Below are positions 44,002-52,110 of a DNA stretch of 64,000 bases, piece by piece. Source of the DNA: Evansella sp041820985. GTDB taxonomy: Bacteria; Bacillota; Bacilli; Bacillales; Salisediminibacteriaceae. Positions within the stretch are counted from its first letter, which is position 1; each line of letters opens with the position of its first letter. The stretch spans positions 186,001 through 250,000 of the forward strand of contig NZ_JBGUAU010000001.1 in NCBI RefSeq assembly GCF_041820985.1, read 5' to 3'. The notes under the pieces were generated by a model, which saw only the letters and a list, made by a program, of their open reading frames with translations, ran no database searches and had not been told where the DNA came from. The position numbers were made by a program, and so were the translations under genes.

Positions 44002-44955
44002 TTATTTAATCGACTGAACAAACTCTAAACTTTCTTTAAGCTCTGCTTCTGGTAGTGGAGCAAATCCTGTTTCACCTGCAAATTTTGCAGCACCTTCGCT
44101 GAAAATGTATTCTGCAAATGCTTTTACTTGTGGTTTTTCTTTTGCTGCATCAATACTTAAGTTTGTAAATACTGGTCGAGTAAAGTTTGCATATGGTCCA
44201 TCTTCAGCAATTGTATCCAGAGATGGTGCAACTGGACCATTCCCAAAGTCCACTTTTACAGCTGTAATCTTGTCGTCGTTATTTGCATAATAACCGTAGC
44301 CGAAGAAGGCAATTCCATTTTTATCTTCTGCAACTAAGTTAACTAATGTAGAATATTCTTGTTGAAGATTAATTCCGTCTACTAATTCTTGCTTTTCGAT
44401 AATGACATCTACGAAAAACTCGTACGTTCCGTGGTTTTCGTTAGGTCCATAAAAATTTATTTTTTCATTTGGCCATTCAGGACGAATATCTGACCATAAT
44501 ACATTGTCGTCTGCTTTCATTTCCCCTGTAACGAACATTGTTTTAATTTCTTCTTCTGTTAATTCCGTCGCCCAATCGTTTTCTGGGTTAATTACAAGAG
44601 TTAGTCCATCTAGCGCAACTTTAAATTCTTTTGATTCAATTTCGTTTGCTTCTAATTCAGCTAATTCTTCTTCCTTAATTCCTCGTGAAGCATTAGCAAA
44701 GTCTGTTTCTCCTACTACATACTTTTTCATACCAGCACTAGTTCCAGCTCGTGCAACTTGTACGTTTACATCCTCTTTTTTCATGAATTCCTCAGCAACT
44801 ACAGACATTAAAGGAAAAACTGTTCCAGATCCGTCTACAATTACATCTCCAGATAGTTTTCCACCACTTGCGTCTGCTTCACTGTCATTAGATCCACATC
44901 CAACTGCCATAAATGTTAAAGCTGCCATTGTTAAAGATAAAAGATATTTCTTCAC
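44002..44955 (-). CDS. pstS: Phosphate-binding lipoprotein PstS
   Basis: 317 residues from GTG 44955, which follows TAGGAGGAA by seven bases; the upstream open frame is not coding. Lipobox MAVGCGS. Phosphate-binding elements: VDGSGTVFPLM near the N-terminus, ARAGTSAGMKKYVVGE and FANASRGIK. It captures phosphate outside the membrane for PstCAB. A triple Pho box precedes the gene. Confidence 0.94.
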   Translation of the reverse strand: MKKYLLSLTMAALTFMAVGCGSNDSEADASGGKLSGDVIVDGSGTVFPLMSVVAEEFMKKEDVNVQVARAGTSAGMKKYVVGETDFANASRGIKEEELAELEANEIESKEFKVALDGLTLVINPENDWATELTEEEIKTMFVTGEMKADDNVLWSDIRPEWPNEKINFYGPNENHGTYEFFVDVIIEKQELVDGINLQQEYSTLVNLVAEDKNGIAFFGYGYYANNDDKITAVKVDFGNGPVAPSLDTIAEDGPYANFTRPVFTNLSIDAAKEKPQVKAFAEYIFSEGAAKFAGETGFAPLPEAELKESLEFVQSIK

Positions 44956-45060
44956 TAGTAATTTCCTCCTAATTGTTATGTTCATAATTTGATAGTATTG
45001 TTTGTTTCTCTATCACAATTAGAATTATAATCTCGAATTATTAAGGACAAATAAATAGAT

Positions 45061-45088
45061 TGTAAACAAAGTGTTAATGATTTGTAAA
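45061..45088 (-). promoter_or_regulatory. Pho box of the pst operon
   Basis: On the minus strand TTTACA, 5 bases, TTAACA, 5 bases, TTTACA: three direct hexamers with exact 11-bp period, the binding pattern of PhoP in Bacillus, about 105 bp upstream of pstS. Confidence 0.8.
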
Positions 45089-45167
45089 TTTATAGATATA
45101 CAAGCACAAGGGATTATTCACATAAAGTTACCAGGTCTGGTCCCCGAACTTTTTGTGAACAAAAAAT

Positions 45168-45204
45168 AGGAGAGCTCAAATTTGTTTGAGCTCTCCTATT
45201 TTCA
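45168..45204 (-). terminator. Terminator of the MBL-fold gene
   Basis: GGAGAGCTCAAA and TTTGAGCTCTCC around a TTTG loop. On the minus strand a T-rich stretch follows. Confidence 0.8.
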
Positions 45205-45207
45205 CAA

Positions 45208-45951
45208 TTAATAGTTATTTGTCCATCTAGCCCCTGTTGCTGCTAACCTAACCTTTCCTAAGTAATATTTCTTAGATTCTATCACTAAATTATCATGATT
45301 TCCGAAGTGTGGTAGGTGAGTCAATAATAGTTCATTGACGTTTCCTTTGGCAGCTAACGTAGCTGCTTCCTTACTATTCATATGCCCATATGGTCTTGCA
45401 TCTTGGTCTTCATAAAAGCTAGTCTCGGCAATGAGAAGATCCACCCCATATATAAAAGGAAGTAGGGATTCATCATATGATGTATCTGCTGTGTAAACGA
45501 ATGTTCCTCCATCAGCTGATTGGACCTTTATGGCATAACATGGAGCGGGATGAGTTGTTTTATGAAAATTAAAAGTGAAAGAGCCTATTTTCAGGGGGGC
45601 TTTATCATTATATGGAAAGGCTTTGGCATATGGCTCTTTTCCAAGCTGTTGAAAAGCTGGAAAGTCATCTTGATGCCCAAAAATTTGTAAAGGTCGGTCT
45701 ATTTTTTTCAAGTTCATATCCACTACACGGCTATACGTCAAAACACCAACATCAGCAACATGGTCGTGATGATAGTGAGACAAGATTACTGCATCAATCT
45801 CCCATAAGTTTATATAATTTTGTAACTGAGAAACAGCCCCACTTCCGCAGTCGAGAAGTATTTTTGTATTTTCATCCTCTAGTAAATAACATGACGTTGC
45901 ACTGTTCTGTTCGGGATATGCACCCCAAAAACCGATAACTGTTACTTTCAT
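45208..45951 (-). CDS. yhfI: MBL-fold metallohydrolase, YhfI-like
   Basis: 247 residues from ATG 45951. Metallo-beta-lactamase fold with LLDCGSGAVSQLQ, the metal motif SHYHHDHVAD (about 61-70), YTADTSYDESL and LLTHLPHFGN with the late His residues. It resembles Bacillus YhfI and, in the metal motif order, RNase Z-like phosphodiesterases. The substrate is unknown; the symbol is tentative. Single-gene unit. Confidence 0.82.
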   Translation of the reverse strand: MKVTVIGFWGAYPEQNSATSCYLLEDENTKILLDCGSGAVSQLQNYINLWEIDAVILSHYHHDHVADVGVLTYSRVVDMNLKKIDRPLQIFGHQDDFPAFQQLGKEPYAKAFPYNDKAPLKIGSFTFNFHKTTHPAPCYAIKVQSADGGTFVYTADTSYDESLLPFIYGVDLLIAETSFYEDQDARPYGHMNSKEAATLAAKGNVNELLLTHLPHFGNHDNLVIESKKYYLGKVRLAATGARWTNNY

Positions 45952-46083
45952 TATAATCACCTTCCACCTTATATTTTTGCTTGTAATTATTTTGATTATA
46001 GTATGAAGTTAACACGATTTCATTATTATAGATACATCCTGGGAAGTGGATAACGGAAAATTAGTTGTAAGTAATATATTTAA

Positions 46084-46278
46084 AAAGAGGCCATTAGTAT
46101 CGATGAAGAATCTTTATTCTCTTCTAGTAATGATTTTGGAAATGCTGTTTGGTATACAGTAGCTGATATAGAACGAATTCTCGAAGTAGGTCTATATGTA
46201 AGAGTAGAATATCGTGAAATGGAAGAAAGTTATCCGGGGCAATCAAGAGCTGTGAGTCTACGAATTCTCAAAGAATGA
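46084..46278 (+). pseudogene. Remnant of a DUF3221-like (YobA-type) gene
   Basis: An open frame of about 64 codons with no start codon or ribosome site. It reads VWYTVADIERILEVGLYVRV and EESYPGQSRAV, the end of DUF3221 lipoproteins (VWY...VGQ.V.V....ESYPGQ). The N-terminal half, with signal peptide, is missing. Nearby palindromic repeats suggest local rearrangement. Confidence 0.5.
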
Positions 46279-46318
46279 CACAAAATTGTCAGGGACCTGG
46301 TCCCTGACAATTTTGTGA
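46272..46318. repeat. GGGACCTGGTCCC palindrome
   Basis: A perfect inverted repeat: CACAAAATTGTCAGGGACC then GGTCCCTGACAATTTTGTG. A related imperfect copy (ACCAGGTCTGGTCCCCGAAC) lies at about 45128-45165. It may be a small mobile palindrome or act as a terminator. Confidence 0.6.
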
Positions 46319-46387
46319 ACAAGAACAAAAAATAGAATTCCTCTCAGCTTAACGATTCCTCGTTATCTTGAGTAAACTTCAGAATAA

Positions 46388-46513
46388 AAAAAGCGCAAGA
46401 CGCCCTCTCAGGACCGAAATGCAAATGTTCTGGACGATAAAAAGTGCTTTTTACTTTTTAATCGGCCTGGTTATTTGACACGAGGTCCTGGCGCCTGGAG
46501 CTAGACACCTTTC
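46388..46513. repeat. Dispersed bcr-like repeat, copy 4
   Basis: It starts AAAAGCGCAAGACGCCCTCT, has AAATGTTCTGGACGATAAAA and GGTTATTTGACACGAGGTCC, and ends GGCGCCTGGAGCTAGACACC. The first 60 bases are nearly the same as copy 1. Confidence 0.8.
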
Positions 46514-46547
46514 TAAGTTCAAAAATTATATACTTTCTTACCTTTTA

Positions 46548-46725
46548 AGAAAAGCGCAAGGCGCCCTTTCATGACCGAAATGCAAATCTTCTGGACGAAC
46601 GAAAAGCGGATGTAGCTAGACAAAAAAAGTGCTTTTACTTTTAATCGTCCAGGTTATTTGACACTAGGTCATGGCGCCTGGAGCTAGACAACTTTCTAAG
46701 TCCAAAAACGTTATACTTTCTTCCC
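46548..46725. repeat. Dispersed bcr-like repeat, copy 5, in tandem with copy 4
   Basis: It starts AAGAAAAGCGCAAGGCGCCC and ends GGCGCCTGGAGCTAGACAAC. A short insert (ACGAACGAAAAGCGGATGTA then GCTAGACA) makes it longer than copy 4. Together with the DUF3221 remnant it fills the gap between rpmA and yhfI. Confidence 0.8.
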
Positions 46726-46732
46726 TTTCAAA

Positions 46733-46768
46733 AAAAACCTAATGACTCTAAAAGTCATTAGGTTTTTG
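46733..46768 (-). terminator. Terminator of the rplU-prp-rpmA operon
   Basis: AAACCTAATGACT and AGTCATTAGGTTT form a 13-bp stem with an A/T-run on each side. Confidence 0.85.
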
Positions 46769-46778
46769 ATTGTGTTGC

Positions 46779-47072
46779 TTATGCTTCTTGCGCTACTGGA
46801 TATACGCTAACTTGCTTGCGGTCACGTCCAACACGCTCGAATTTAACAACTCCGTCTACTTTCGCAAACAAAGTGTCGTCTCCGCCTCTACCTACGTTTA
46901 CACCTGGGTAAATTTTAGTTCCGCGTTGACGTACTAAAATAGATCCACCAGTAACTTCTTGTCCGTCTCCACGCTTTGTGCCTAAGCGCTTAGCGATAGA
47001 GTCACGACCGTTCTTTGTGGAACCTACTCCCTTTTTACTTGCGAATAATTGAAGGTCCAATTGTAAAAACAT
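46779..47072 (-). CDS. rpmA: 50S ribosomal protein bL27
   Basis: 97 residues from ATG 47072 (GGAGGTGAAG upstream). The first residues MFLQLDLQLFASKKG are the Firmicutes-type extension that the protease Prp removes before assembly into the ribosome. GGSILVRQRGTKIYPG and KVDGVVKFERVG are the bL27 signature. It lies directly after prp. Confidence 0.97.
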   Translation of the reverse strand: MFLQLDLQLFASKKGVGSTKNGRDSIAKRLGTKRGDGQEVTGGSILVRQRGTKIYPGVNVGRGGDDTLFAKVDGVVKFERVGRDRKQVSVYPVAQEA

Positions 47073-47089
47073 GGTCTTCACCTCCTGTA

Positions 47090-47422
47090 TCACGATTTAA
47101 TACGTATAAACTGTCCGTATTGTTCTTCAATCGTTTTTAACGAGTAGAACAATCCTTCCAGTAATAATTGTACTTTCTCATAAGTGTCTGACTCGAGTTT
47201 TTCAGGAACACGACAGCGGAGAAAGCCTCCCTCAACACTATTCATCTCTACTTCTAAACGTACACCGCAAATTTCGTTAATAGCATTTACTGCACCAATT
47301 GATACAGCAGATGCCCCTGCACATACAAGATCCTTGCCATGCTCAGCGAATTCAGCGTGTCCGTCCATCGTAAATGTATGAATGGTACTATCATCATTCC
47401 GTTCAAAAACAACGTTTATCAT
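47090..47422 (-). CDS. prp: Ribosomal-processing cysteine protease Prp (YsxB)
   Basis: 110 residues. The catalytic pair is seen as the His in GHAEFAEHG (about residue 22) and the Cys in LVCAGASAVSIG (about 34). It cleaves the N-terminal extension of bL27, encoded next. Located between rplU and rpmA as in other Firmicutes. Confidence 0.95.
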   Translation of the reverse strand: MINVVFERNDDSTIHTFTMDGHAEFAEHGKDLVCAGASAVSIGAVNAINEICGVRLEVEMNSVEGGFLRCRVPEKLESDTYEKVQLLLEGLFYSLKTIEEQYGQFIRIKS

Positions 47423-47431
47423 ATGAACACC

Positions 47432-47740
47432 TTACGCGTTGATTTTTTCAATCGTTACTTTTGTGTATGGTTGACGATGACCTTGCTTACGACGATAGTT
47501 TTTCTTAGCTTTGTATTTATACACGATCATCTTCTTGCCACGACCTTGCTTTTCTACTTTAGCCGAAACAGTCGCACCTTCTACGAATGGAGCTCCAACT
47601 TTTGTTTCGTCTCCACCTACAAAGATTACACGGTCAAATGTTACTGATTCACCTTCAGCTACATCAAGCTTTTCAATGTAGATTTCTTGGCCTTCAGTTA
47701 CTTTTACTTGTTTACCACCAGTTTCAATAATAGCGTACAT
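47432..47740 (-). CDS. rplU: 50S ribosomal protein bL21
   Basis: 102 residues: MYAIIETGGKQVKV start, KMIVYKYKAKKNYRRKQGHRQP core and YTKVTIEKI end, all typical of bL21. Its ribosome site AAGGAGGTGC lies inside the leader structure described next. Confidence 0.97.
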   Translation of the reverse strand: MYAIIETGGKQVKVTEGQEIYIEKLDVAEGESVTFDRVIFVGGDETKVGAPFVEGATVSAKVEKQGRGKKMIVYKYKAKKNYRRKQGHRQPYTKVTIEKINA

Positions 47741-47860
47741 ACGGCACCTCCTTAATACTCAGACTCGCCATTACAGGTGCACTTTTAAGGGAAAAATGCT
47801 TATAAAACCTGATCTGTGCGGTTATAGCTACTTGGAGATATCCAAACAACTAACAAAGGA
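47741..47860 (-). promoter_or_regulatory. L21 leader (autoregulatory 5' UTR)
   Basis: The minus-strand leader contains AGTGCACCTGTAATGGCGAG and TCTGAGTATTAAGGAGGTGC. GCACCT at 47775-47780 pairs with AGGTGC at 47744-47749, which hides the ribosome site of rplU. This matches the ribosomal protein L21 leader of Bacillaceae, thought to let a ribosomal protein of the operon repress its own synthesis. A CGCACAGATCAGG segment further upstream is a likely second helix. Confidence 0.75.
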
Positions 47861-47913
47861 AATCATACCATATTTGAAATGCTAGTGTCAATAACATATA
47901 TGACGAAATCCCT

Positions 47914-49434
47914 TTATTTATCTACTCTTTGCTTCGATCGAGCTTCCCAAATGCCATGAATTTCATCAACAGAACCCATCAATCTCAGAAAATGGTGTGA
48001 AGTCACAGCAACCGATAATTGTGGAAATTTCATACAAAACAATTTTTTCTTCATTTTATTTTCCAACTCTATTAGTTTTTCCTTATTATTCTTCATTAAT
48101 TCATCCATCAACAATGGACTCACTTCTAATAAAAAGGCATCTGCTTCTGTAAAACGTAAAGTAAAAACATCACGCACTAGTGATGAATAAGCCGAATGAA
48201 CACTTTGTACTTTCCCACTTCCCTGACAAACGGTACAGTCTTCAAACAGAATAGATTCAAGAGAATTTCTTGTCTTTTTTCTCGTCATTTCCACAAGGCC
48301 AAATTTCGTAAATCCACCAATATTCGTTAACGTTCTATCATGAGAAGCCGCAAATTTTAATGCTTCCAGTACTTTTTCTCGGTCCTCATCGAACTTCATG
48401 TCGATAAAGTCAATCAATATAATACCACTAATATTTCGAAGTCTTAGGTGTTCTGCAACAGTGTTCGCAGCTTCTATATTTGTTTTTAATACCGTTTCTC
48501 GTAGGTTTTCTTTCCCTACATATTTCCCAGTATTAATATCAATTACTGTGAGGGCTTCTGTTTTTTCGATGATTAAAAAACCACCATTTTTTAACCAAAC
48601 ATGACTTCGAACTGATTTATCTAGTTGCTTATTCAAATCATATGTAGAAAATATCTCTTCTGTACTGTTGTGAAAATGAATTTGCTTGCTCCTTTCCATT
48701 TCCATCCATGCAGTTAACTTCTTATAATCTTCTAATGTGTCTACAATAACCTCTGTCTCCCCATCAGCCATATAATCCCTAACTACACGATCCAGTAAAG
48801 AAGACTGATTATATAATAAACTAGGAGGTTTGATACCTTTGGCAACAGATTCTATCTCTTTATATTGATTTCGTAGTCTTTGTAGTTCATTATTTACTGT
48901 TTGTTCATCTACCGTTTCTGATACCGTTCGAAGAATAAGTCCTTCCTCATCTTGTAACCATGACTTCCCCTTGTCGCGCCACTTGTCTCGACTAGATTCA
49001 TCCTTCATTTTTTTTGAAACAGCGACATACCCTGCTTTTGGTAGGTACACTAAATATTTCCCAGGTAATGAACATACCTCGGTTAAACGAACCCCTTTCG
49101 TACCAACAGCTTCCTTCGTTATTTGAACGATTATGGACTGACCCTTTGTTAATATTGACCGTATGGATGGATAGGAATCTTTTTTTGTAGGATCATCTTT
49201 GAATGGTTGAAAAGCAAGTAAATCATTTCTGTATAAAAAGCCGTTTTTTTCCGAACCTATGTCTACAAATGCTGCTTCCATTCCAGGAACAATATCAATT
49301 ACCTTACCAAGAAAGATATTTCCAGACCGAGTTACATTATCCTCTTGCTCATAAAGCCATTCTACTACTTTATTGTTTTCCAGCACCGCACCACGTTTTT
49401 CATCTGCAATCATATTTAAAATTACTTTTCGCAA
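47914..49434 (-). CDS. rng: Ribonuclease E/G family protein
   Basis: 506 residues. The N-terminal S1-like domain (about 35-125; SGNIFLGKVIDIVPGMEAAFVDIG) is split by an RNase H-like part as usual. The catalytic segment reads ILIDFIDMKFDEDREKVL (the metal-binding Asp), then LTNIGGFTKFGLVEMTRKKTR. CTVCQGSGKV is the Zn-link that forms the dimer. The start is TTG 49434, eight bases after GGGAG. The long C-terminal scaffold of RNase E is absent, so it is RNase G-like. B. subtilis lacks this gene; other Bacillaceae have it between spoIVFB and rplU. Confidence 0.92.
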   Translation of the reverse strand: MRKVILNMIADEKRGAVLENNKVVEWLYEQEDNVTRSGNIFLGKVIDIVPGMEAAFVDIGSEKNGFLYRNDLLAFQPFKDDPTKKDSYPSIRSILTKGQSIIVQITKEAVGTKGVRLTEVCSLPGKYLVYLPKAGYVAVSKKMKDESSRDKWRDKGKSWLQDEEGLILRTVSETVDEQTVNNELQRLRNQYKEIESVAKGIKPPSLLYNQSSLLDRVVRDYMADGETEVIVDTLEDYKKLTAWMEMERSKQIHFHNSTEEIFSTYDLNKQLDKSVRSHVWLKNGGFLIIEKTEALTVIDINTGKYVGKENLRETVLKTNIEAANTVAEHLRLRNISGIILIDFIDMKFDEDREKVLEALKFAASHDRTLTNIGGFTKFGLVEMTRKKTRNSLESILFEDCTVCQGSGKVQSVHSAYSSLVRDVFTLRFTEADAFLLEVSPLLMDELMKNNKEKLIELENKMKKKLFCMKFPQLSVAVTSHHFLRLMGSVDEIHGIWEARSKQRVDK

Positions 49435-49548
49435 AGAAGTTAGCTCCCATCATATTAAACTGCTTCGACTATTATATAAAGAAAGTCAAAGAGATGGCAA
49501 GCTTGTTTTGGTCATTCAAAAGAACACTATACTAGTTGCATTCAGTAT

Positions 49549-50382
49549 TTATATTAGTTTTGCAAGAGGTAAAATTCGCTTCTCTTCATCAAAAAAAGCT
49601 TCCAACACTTTGGGTTCTTCCAAAACCACTCCATTTTTCCCAAAAGTAAAGTAATGATATCGCTGCCGATTGACCAATTTCATTGCATCAGACACAGTCC
49701 ATGTTGGTGAAACAGTAATACATTTTTCTGTTCCATAGGGACCAATTCGTCTTCTTTCTAATAAGAAACGTAAAAACATATAATGTCTTTGTTTCCACTC
49801 TAAATAGTGGTGTATCCATAAAAAGATTAACACTACGATTAAATTCAAATGAAAACTTAAATAAAACAAAGAAAAAGCACTTACTAGAAAAAGTAAACAT
49901 GCGGAAGTGAAATAGCTTCGTCTATGTGCTTTATGAAACGAAGAGAAATAGGAATAAACAGAAAACACTAGTTTCCCACCATCTAAAGGTAAAATGGGAA
50001 GTAAGTTAAAAAGCAAAATAACGATATTATGAAAGAGAAAAATGTCATGATCTGCCTGGCTCCAAAAAGGAGTTTGCAACAGTAGGAAACTACCTCCAAT
50101 TAACCATATATGTTGAATAGGTCCGAAAATGATAACGAGGATTTCTTCTTTTACTGGCCGATTCCCATACTCTTCCGTTTCAGCCATTCCTCCAAATGGA
50201 AGAAGGACAATTCGTTTTATCCTCCATTTAAAACGATATGCCATATAACTGTGTCCTAACTCGTGAATGAACACGATAAAAAAAAGCATAAGTAACTCTT
50301 TAAAAAGTCCTGTTAATGCACCTATTCCTAAAATCCCCCAAAAAACAGGATGAATCTGAATTTTTCTAATCAAATTAATCAA
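49549..50382 (-). CDS. spoIVFB: Stage IV sporulation intramembrane metalloprotease SpoIVFB
   Basis: About 277 residues, a six-helix M50 protease with zinc motif HELGH (FIHELGHSYMAYRF) and LPILPLDGGKL supplying the third ligand. A C-terminal CBS-like domain follows (VSDAMKLVNRQRYHYFTFG). It cleaves pro-sigma-K in the outer forespore membrane. TTG 50382 is chosen by alignment with B. subtilis SpoIVFB; TTG 50409 is an alternative. The start overlaps the spoIVFA stop. Confidence 0.93.
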   Translation of the reverse strand: MINLIRKIQIHPVFWGILGIGALTGLFKELLMLFFIVFIHELGHSYMAYRFKWRIKRIVLLPFGGMAETEEYGNRPVKEEILVIIFGPIQHIWLIGGSFLLLQTPFWSQADHDIFLFHNIVILLFNLLPILPLDGGKLVFSVYSYFSSFHKAHRRSYFTSACLLFLVSAFSLFYLSFHLNLIVVLIFLWIHHYLEWKQRHYMFLRFLLERRRIGPYGTEKCITVSPTWTVSDAMKLVNRQRYHYFTFGKNGVVLEEPKVLEAFFDEEKRILPLAKLI

Positions 50383-51205
50383 ATGGAACCACTTCGATCG
50401 GGTCGACAAATGTATCGTCTTCTTTTAAAGCAAAGTAATACACTCCAACCCCTTCCATCTCAATGTGCGGAGAAACTGTTCCTAATAAATCCCCACTTAC
50501 AATAGGTGCATACAGTTCTACTGAAATATTGTCTAACATCCCGTACCATGATTCTCCTCCATCAGGATGTCGAACCACAACAACTTTTCCCCATTCACCT
50601 TCATCATCTTCCCCAATAAACGTTACATAACCACTTCGGATCGCTTCCACTGCCTGATCTGAATTTGTCTCAACATATACACCGCGACCATTCTCTTGAA
50701 ACGATTGTCTCACTGTTCCAGTAGCAGGTAACGCATACACATTGTCAAAATCATCCCCATCATCTAAGTTACCTGGTGCTACCATTTCCATATTCGGAGG
50801 AAGAAGTGCTAGTGGACGACCAAATGCTTCTTCATACCAATCTGCAACTGCCGTAAATTGAAAGTCCTCATGGAATGAATTTTGAACATACTGTCTCACT
50901 CCATCTAGTGTTGAGGATTGAGATTGAAGAAGAATTCCTATTGCAAAAAAGAGACAAACACTTGCTAATATTTGCATGATAAATCGATCTTTTCGAAAAA
51001 ATGTACCCCCTTGTGATTCAGCAAGTGGTCGTTTGTAGTCATACGAATATAACGTATCTTCTCTTTCATCCACGTGCTTCATGGAGAAAGGAGGGAGGTC
51101 CATACCTCTATCACGTTCCCGAACAATTTGCTTATGTGGTGAATGTTTTCTACTTTTTCGCTTTTCATCCATTTTTCTTTTAAGAGTATCAATACGATTT
51201 TTCAT
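50375..51205 (-). CDS. spoIVFA: Stage IV sporulation protein SpoIVFA (M23-like domain)
   Basis: 276 residues. A basic cytoplasmic start (RIDTLKRKMDEKRKSRKHS), one membrane helix (about 93-110, IMQILASVCLFFAIGIL) and an outer M23-type domain ending GDLLGTVSPHIEMEGVGVYY. The M23 metal-binding residues are not all retained, as usual for SpoIVFA. It holds SpoIVFB inactive with BofA until SpoIVB signals from the forespore. AAGGAAGGGAACG precedes the ATG. Confidence 0.92.
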   Translation of the reverse strand: MKNRIDTLKRKMDEKRKSRKHSPHKQIVRERDRGMDLPPFSMKHVDEREDTLYSYDYKRPLAESQGGTFFRKDRFIMQILASVCLFFAIGILLQSQSSTLDGVRQYVQNSFHEDFQFTAVADWYEEAFGRPLALLPPNMEMVAPGNLDDGDDFDNVYALPATGTVRQSFQENGRGVYVETNSDQAVEAIRSGYVTFIGEDDEGEWGKVVVVRHPDGGESWYGMLDNISVELYAPIVSGDLLGTVSPHIEMEGVGVYYFALKEDDTFVDPIEVVPFD

Positions 51206-51621
51206 AGAACGTTCCCTTCCTTATTCCCTAAGAGTTTATGTTTCATATGTATGACTTGTCCTCAGACTATATGCAAGGAAGTTTGTCCATTGGGAGAAGA
51301 AGTGGAATACTGTAAATTTTTCACTTAATGTGAAATCATCGCGTGTACACGAACTCCTGTGGGATGCAGAGCAGAGCTGAGACACCCCAGAGCGCTTGCT
51401 CTTGAGGAGGCTTGCCAGGCCTTCCCATATGGAAACGAAACGAATGGCAATCTGCGAAGAAAAATGTTCTTTCAGTTGAAAAGTGCTTTTACTTTTAATC
51501 GGGAAGGTTATTTGACACGAGACGATGGTGCCTGGAGCTAGACAACTATCAAAGTCTAAAAATTTTATACTTTACCTTTAAAAAAAAGACACTCCCTGAA
51601 GAGCGCCTTTTACGAAGTGAA
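51206..51621. repeat. 416-bp gap with two repeat fragments
   Basis: 51338-51440 carries the GAACTCCTGTGGGATGCAGA type repeat with GAGGAGGCTTGCCAGG. From about 51450 to 51575 is the right part of a bcr-like repeat (AAAAGTGCTTTTACTTTTAA, GGTTATTTGACACGAGACGA, TGGAGCTAGACAACTATC). The ORF inside is not coding. The last 30 bases are the doxX terminator. Confidence 0.7.
51583..51612 (-). terminator. Terminator of doxX-like gene
   Basis: On the minus strand AAAGGCGCTC pairs with GAGTGTCTTT (wobbles), followed by a T-run. Confidence 0.65.
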
Positions 51622-52110
51622 TTATTCTGTTGCCAATCTACCTTTGAAAACAGTGTGACGGATATATGGGATTACCCAGCGGTCACCACCAAATTTACCA
51701 GCGTTGTAACCAGCAGCTAGGATGAAGATTGTTATTAAAACCATCCAAGGGTTTGTTGAAACTGTTCCAGCAAACATAAATGCAAAGTTCATCATAATTC
51801 CGAAGAAAGCAGCAGCTGTAGTTAATACTCCAACAATTAAGCCAAGTCCTACTAATAACTCTCCCCAAGCTACCATAAAGCTAAATACTCCTGCATTAGG
51901 AAGTGCGAAATTTTCGATAAAAGCGTGATACGTTGGATATGTGTTCATTACTGTTTCGTTGTTTACTACTCCTGTTAAATAGCCAGCAGCATTAAAGTCA
52001 CCTGTCACTTTCCCCCATCCTGCTGTTAACCAAGACCAACCAAGATAGATACGTAATAAAGTTAAAGCACCTGCAGCATAAATGTTGTTTCTTAAGAAAT
52101 TCATAAACAT
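51622..52110 (-). CDS. DoxX family membrane protein
   Basis: 162 residues with four membrane helices. GWSWLTAGWGKVTGDF, the quinol-oxidase-like VAWGELLVGLGLIVG and NAGKFGGDRWVIP match the DoxX/TQO-small family. The Bacillus relatives are of uncertain function (thiol or oxidative stress response). GGGGGAATTATC precedes the ATG. It has its own terminator and long upstream region, and it sits between minD and spoIVFA, which are adjacent in B. subtilis. Confidence 0.88.
   Translation of the reverse strand: MFMNFLRNNIYAAGALTLLRIYLGWSWLTAGWGKVTGDFNAAGYLTGVVNNETVMNTYPTYHAFIENFALPNAGVFSFMVAWGELLVGLGLIVGVLTTAAAFFGIMMNFAFMFAGTVSTNPWMVLITIFILAAGYNAGKFGGDRWVIPYIRHTVFKGRLATE

Noticed and set aside
44504..44992. 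ORF opposite pstS
   Set aside because: Shadow of pstS; no start signals and no recognisable domain.
51359..51541. ORF after spoIVFA
   Set aside because: It spans two repeat fragments and has no ribosome site.
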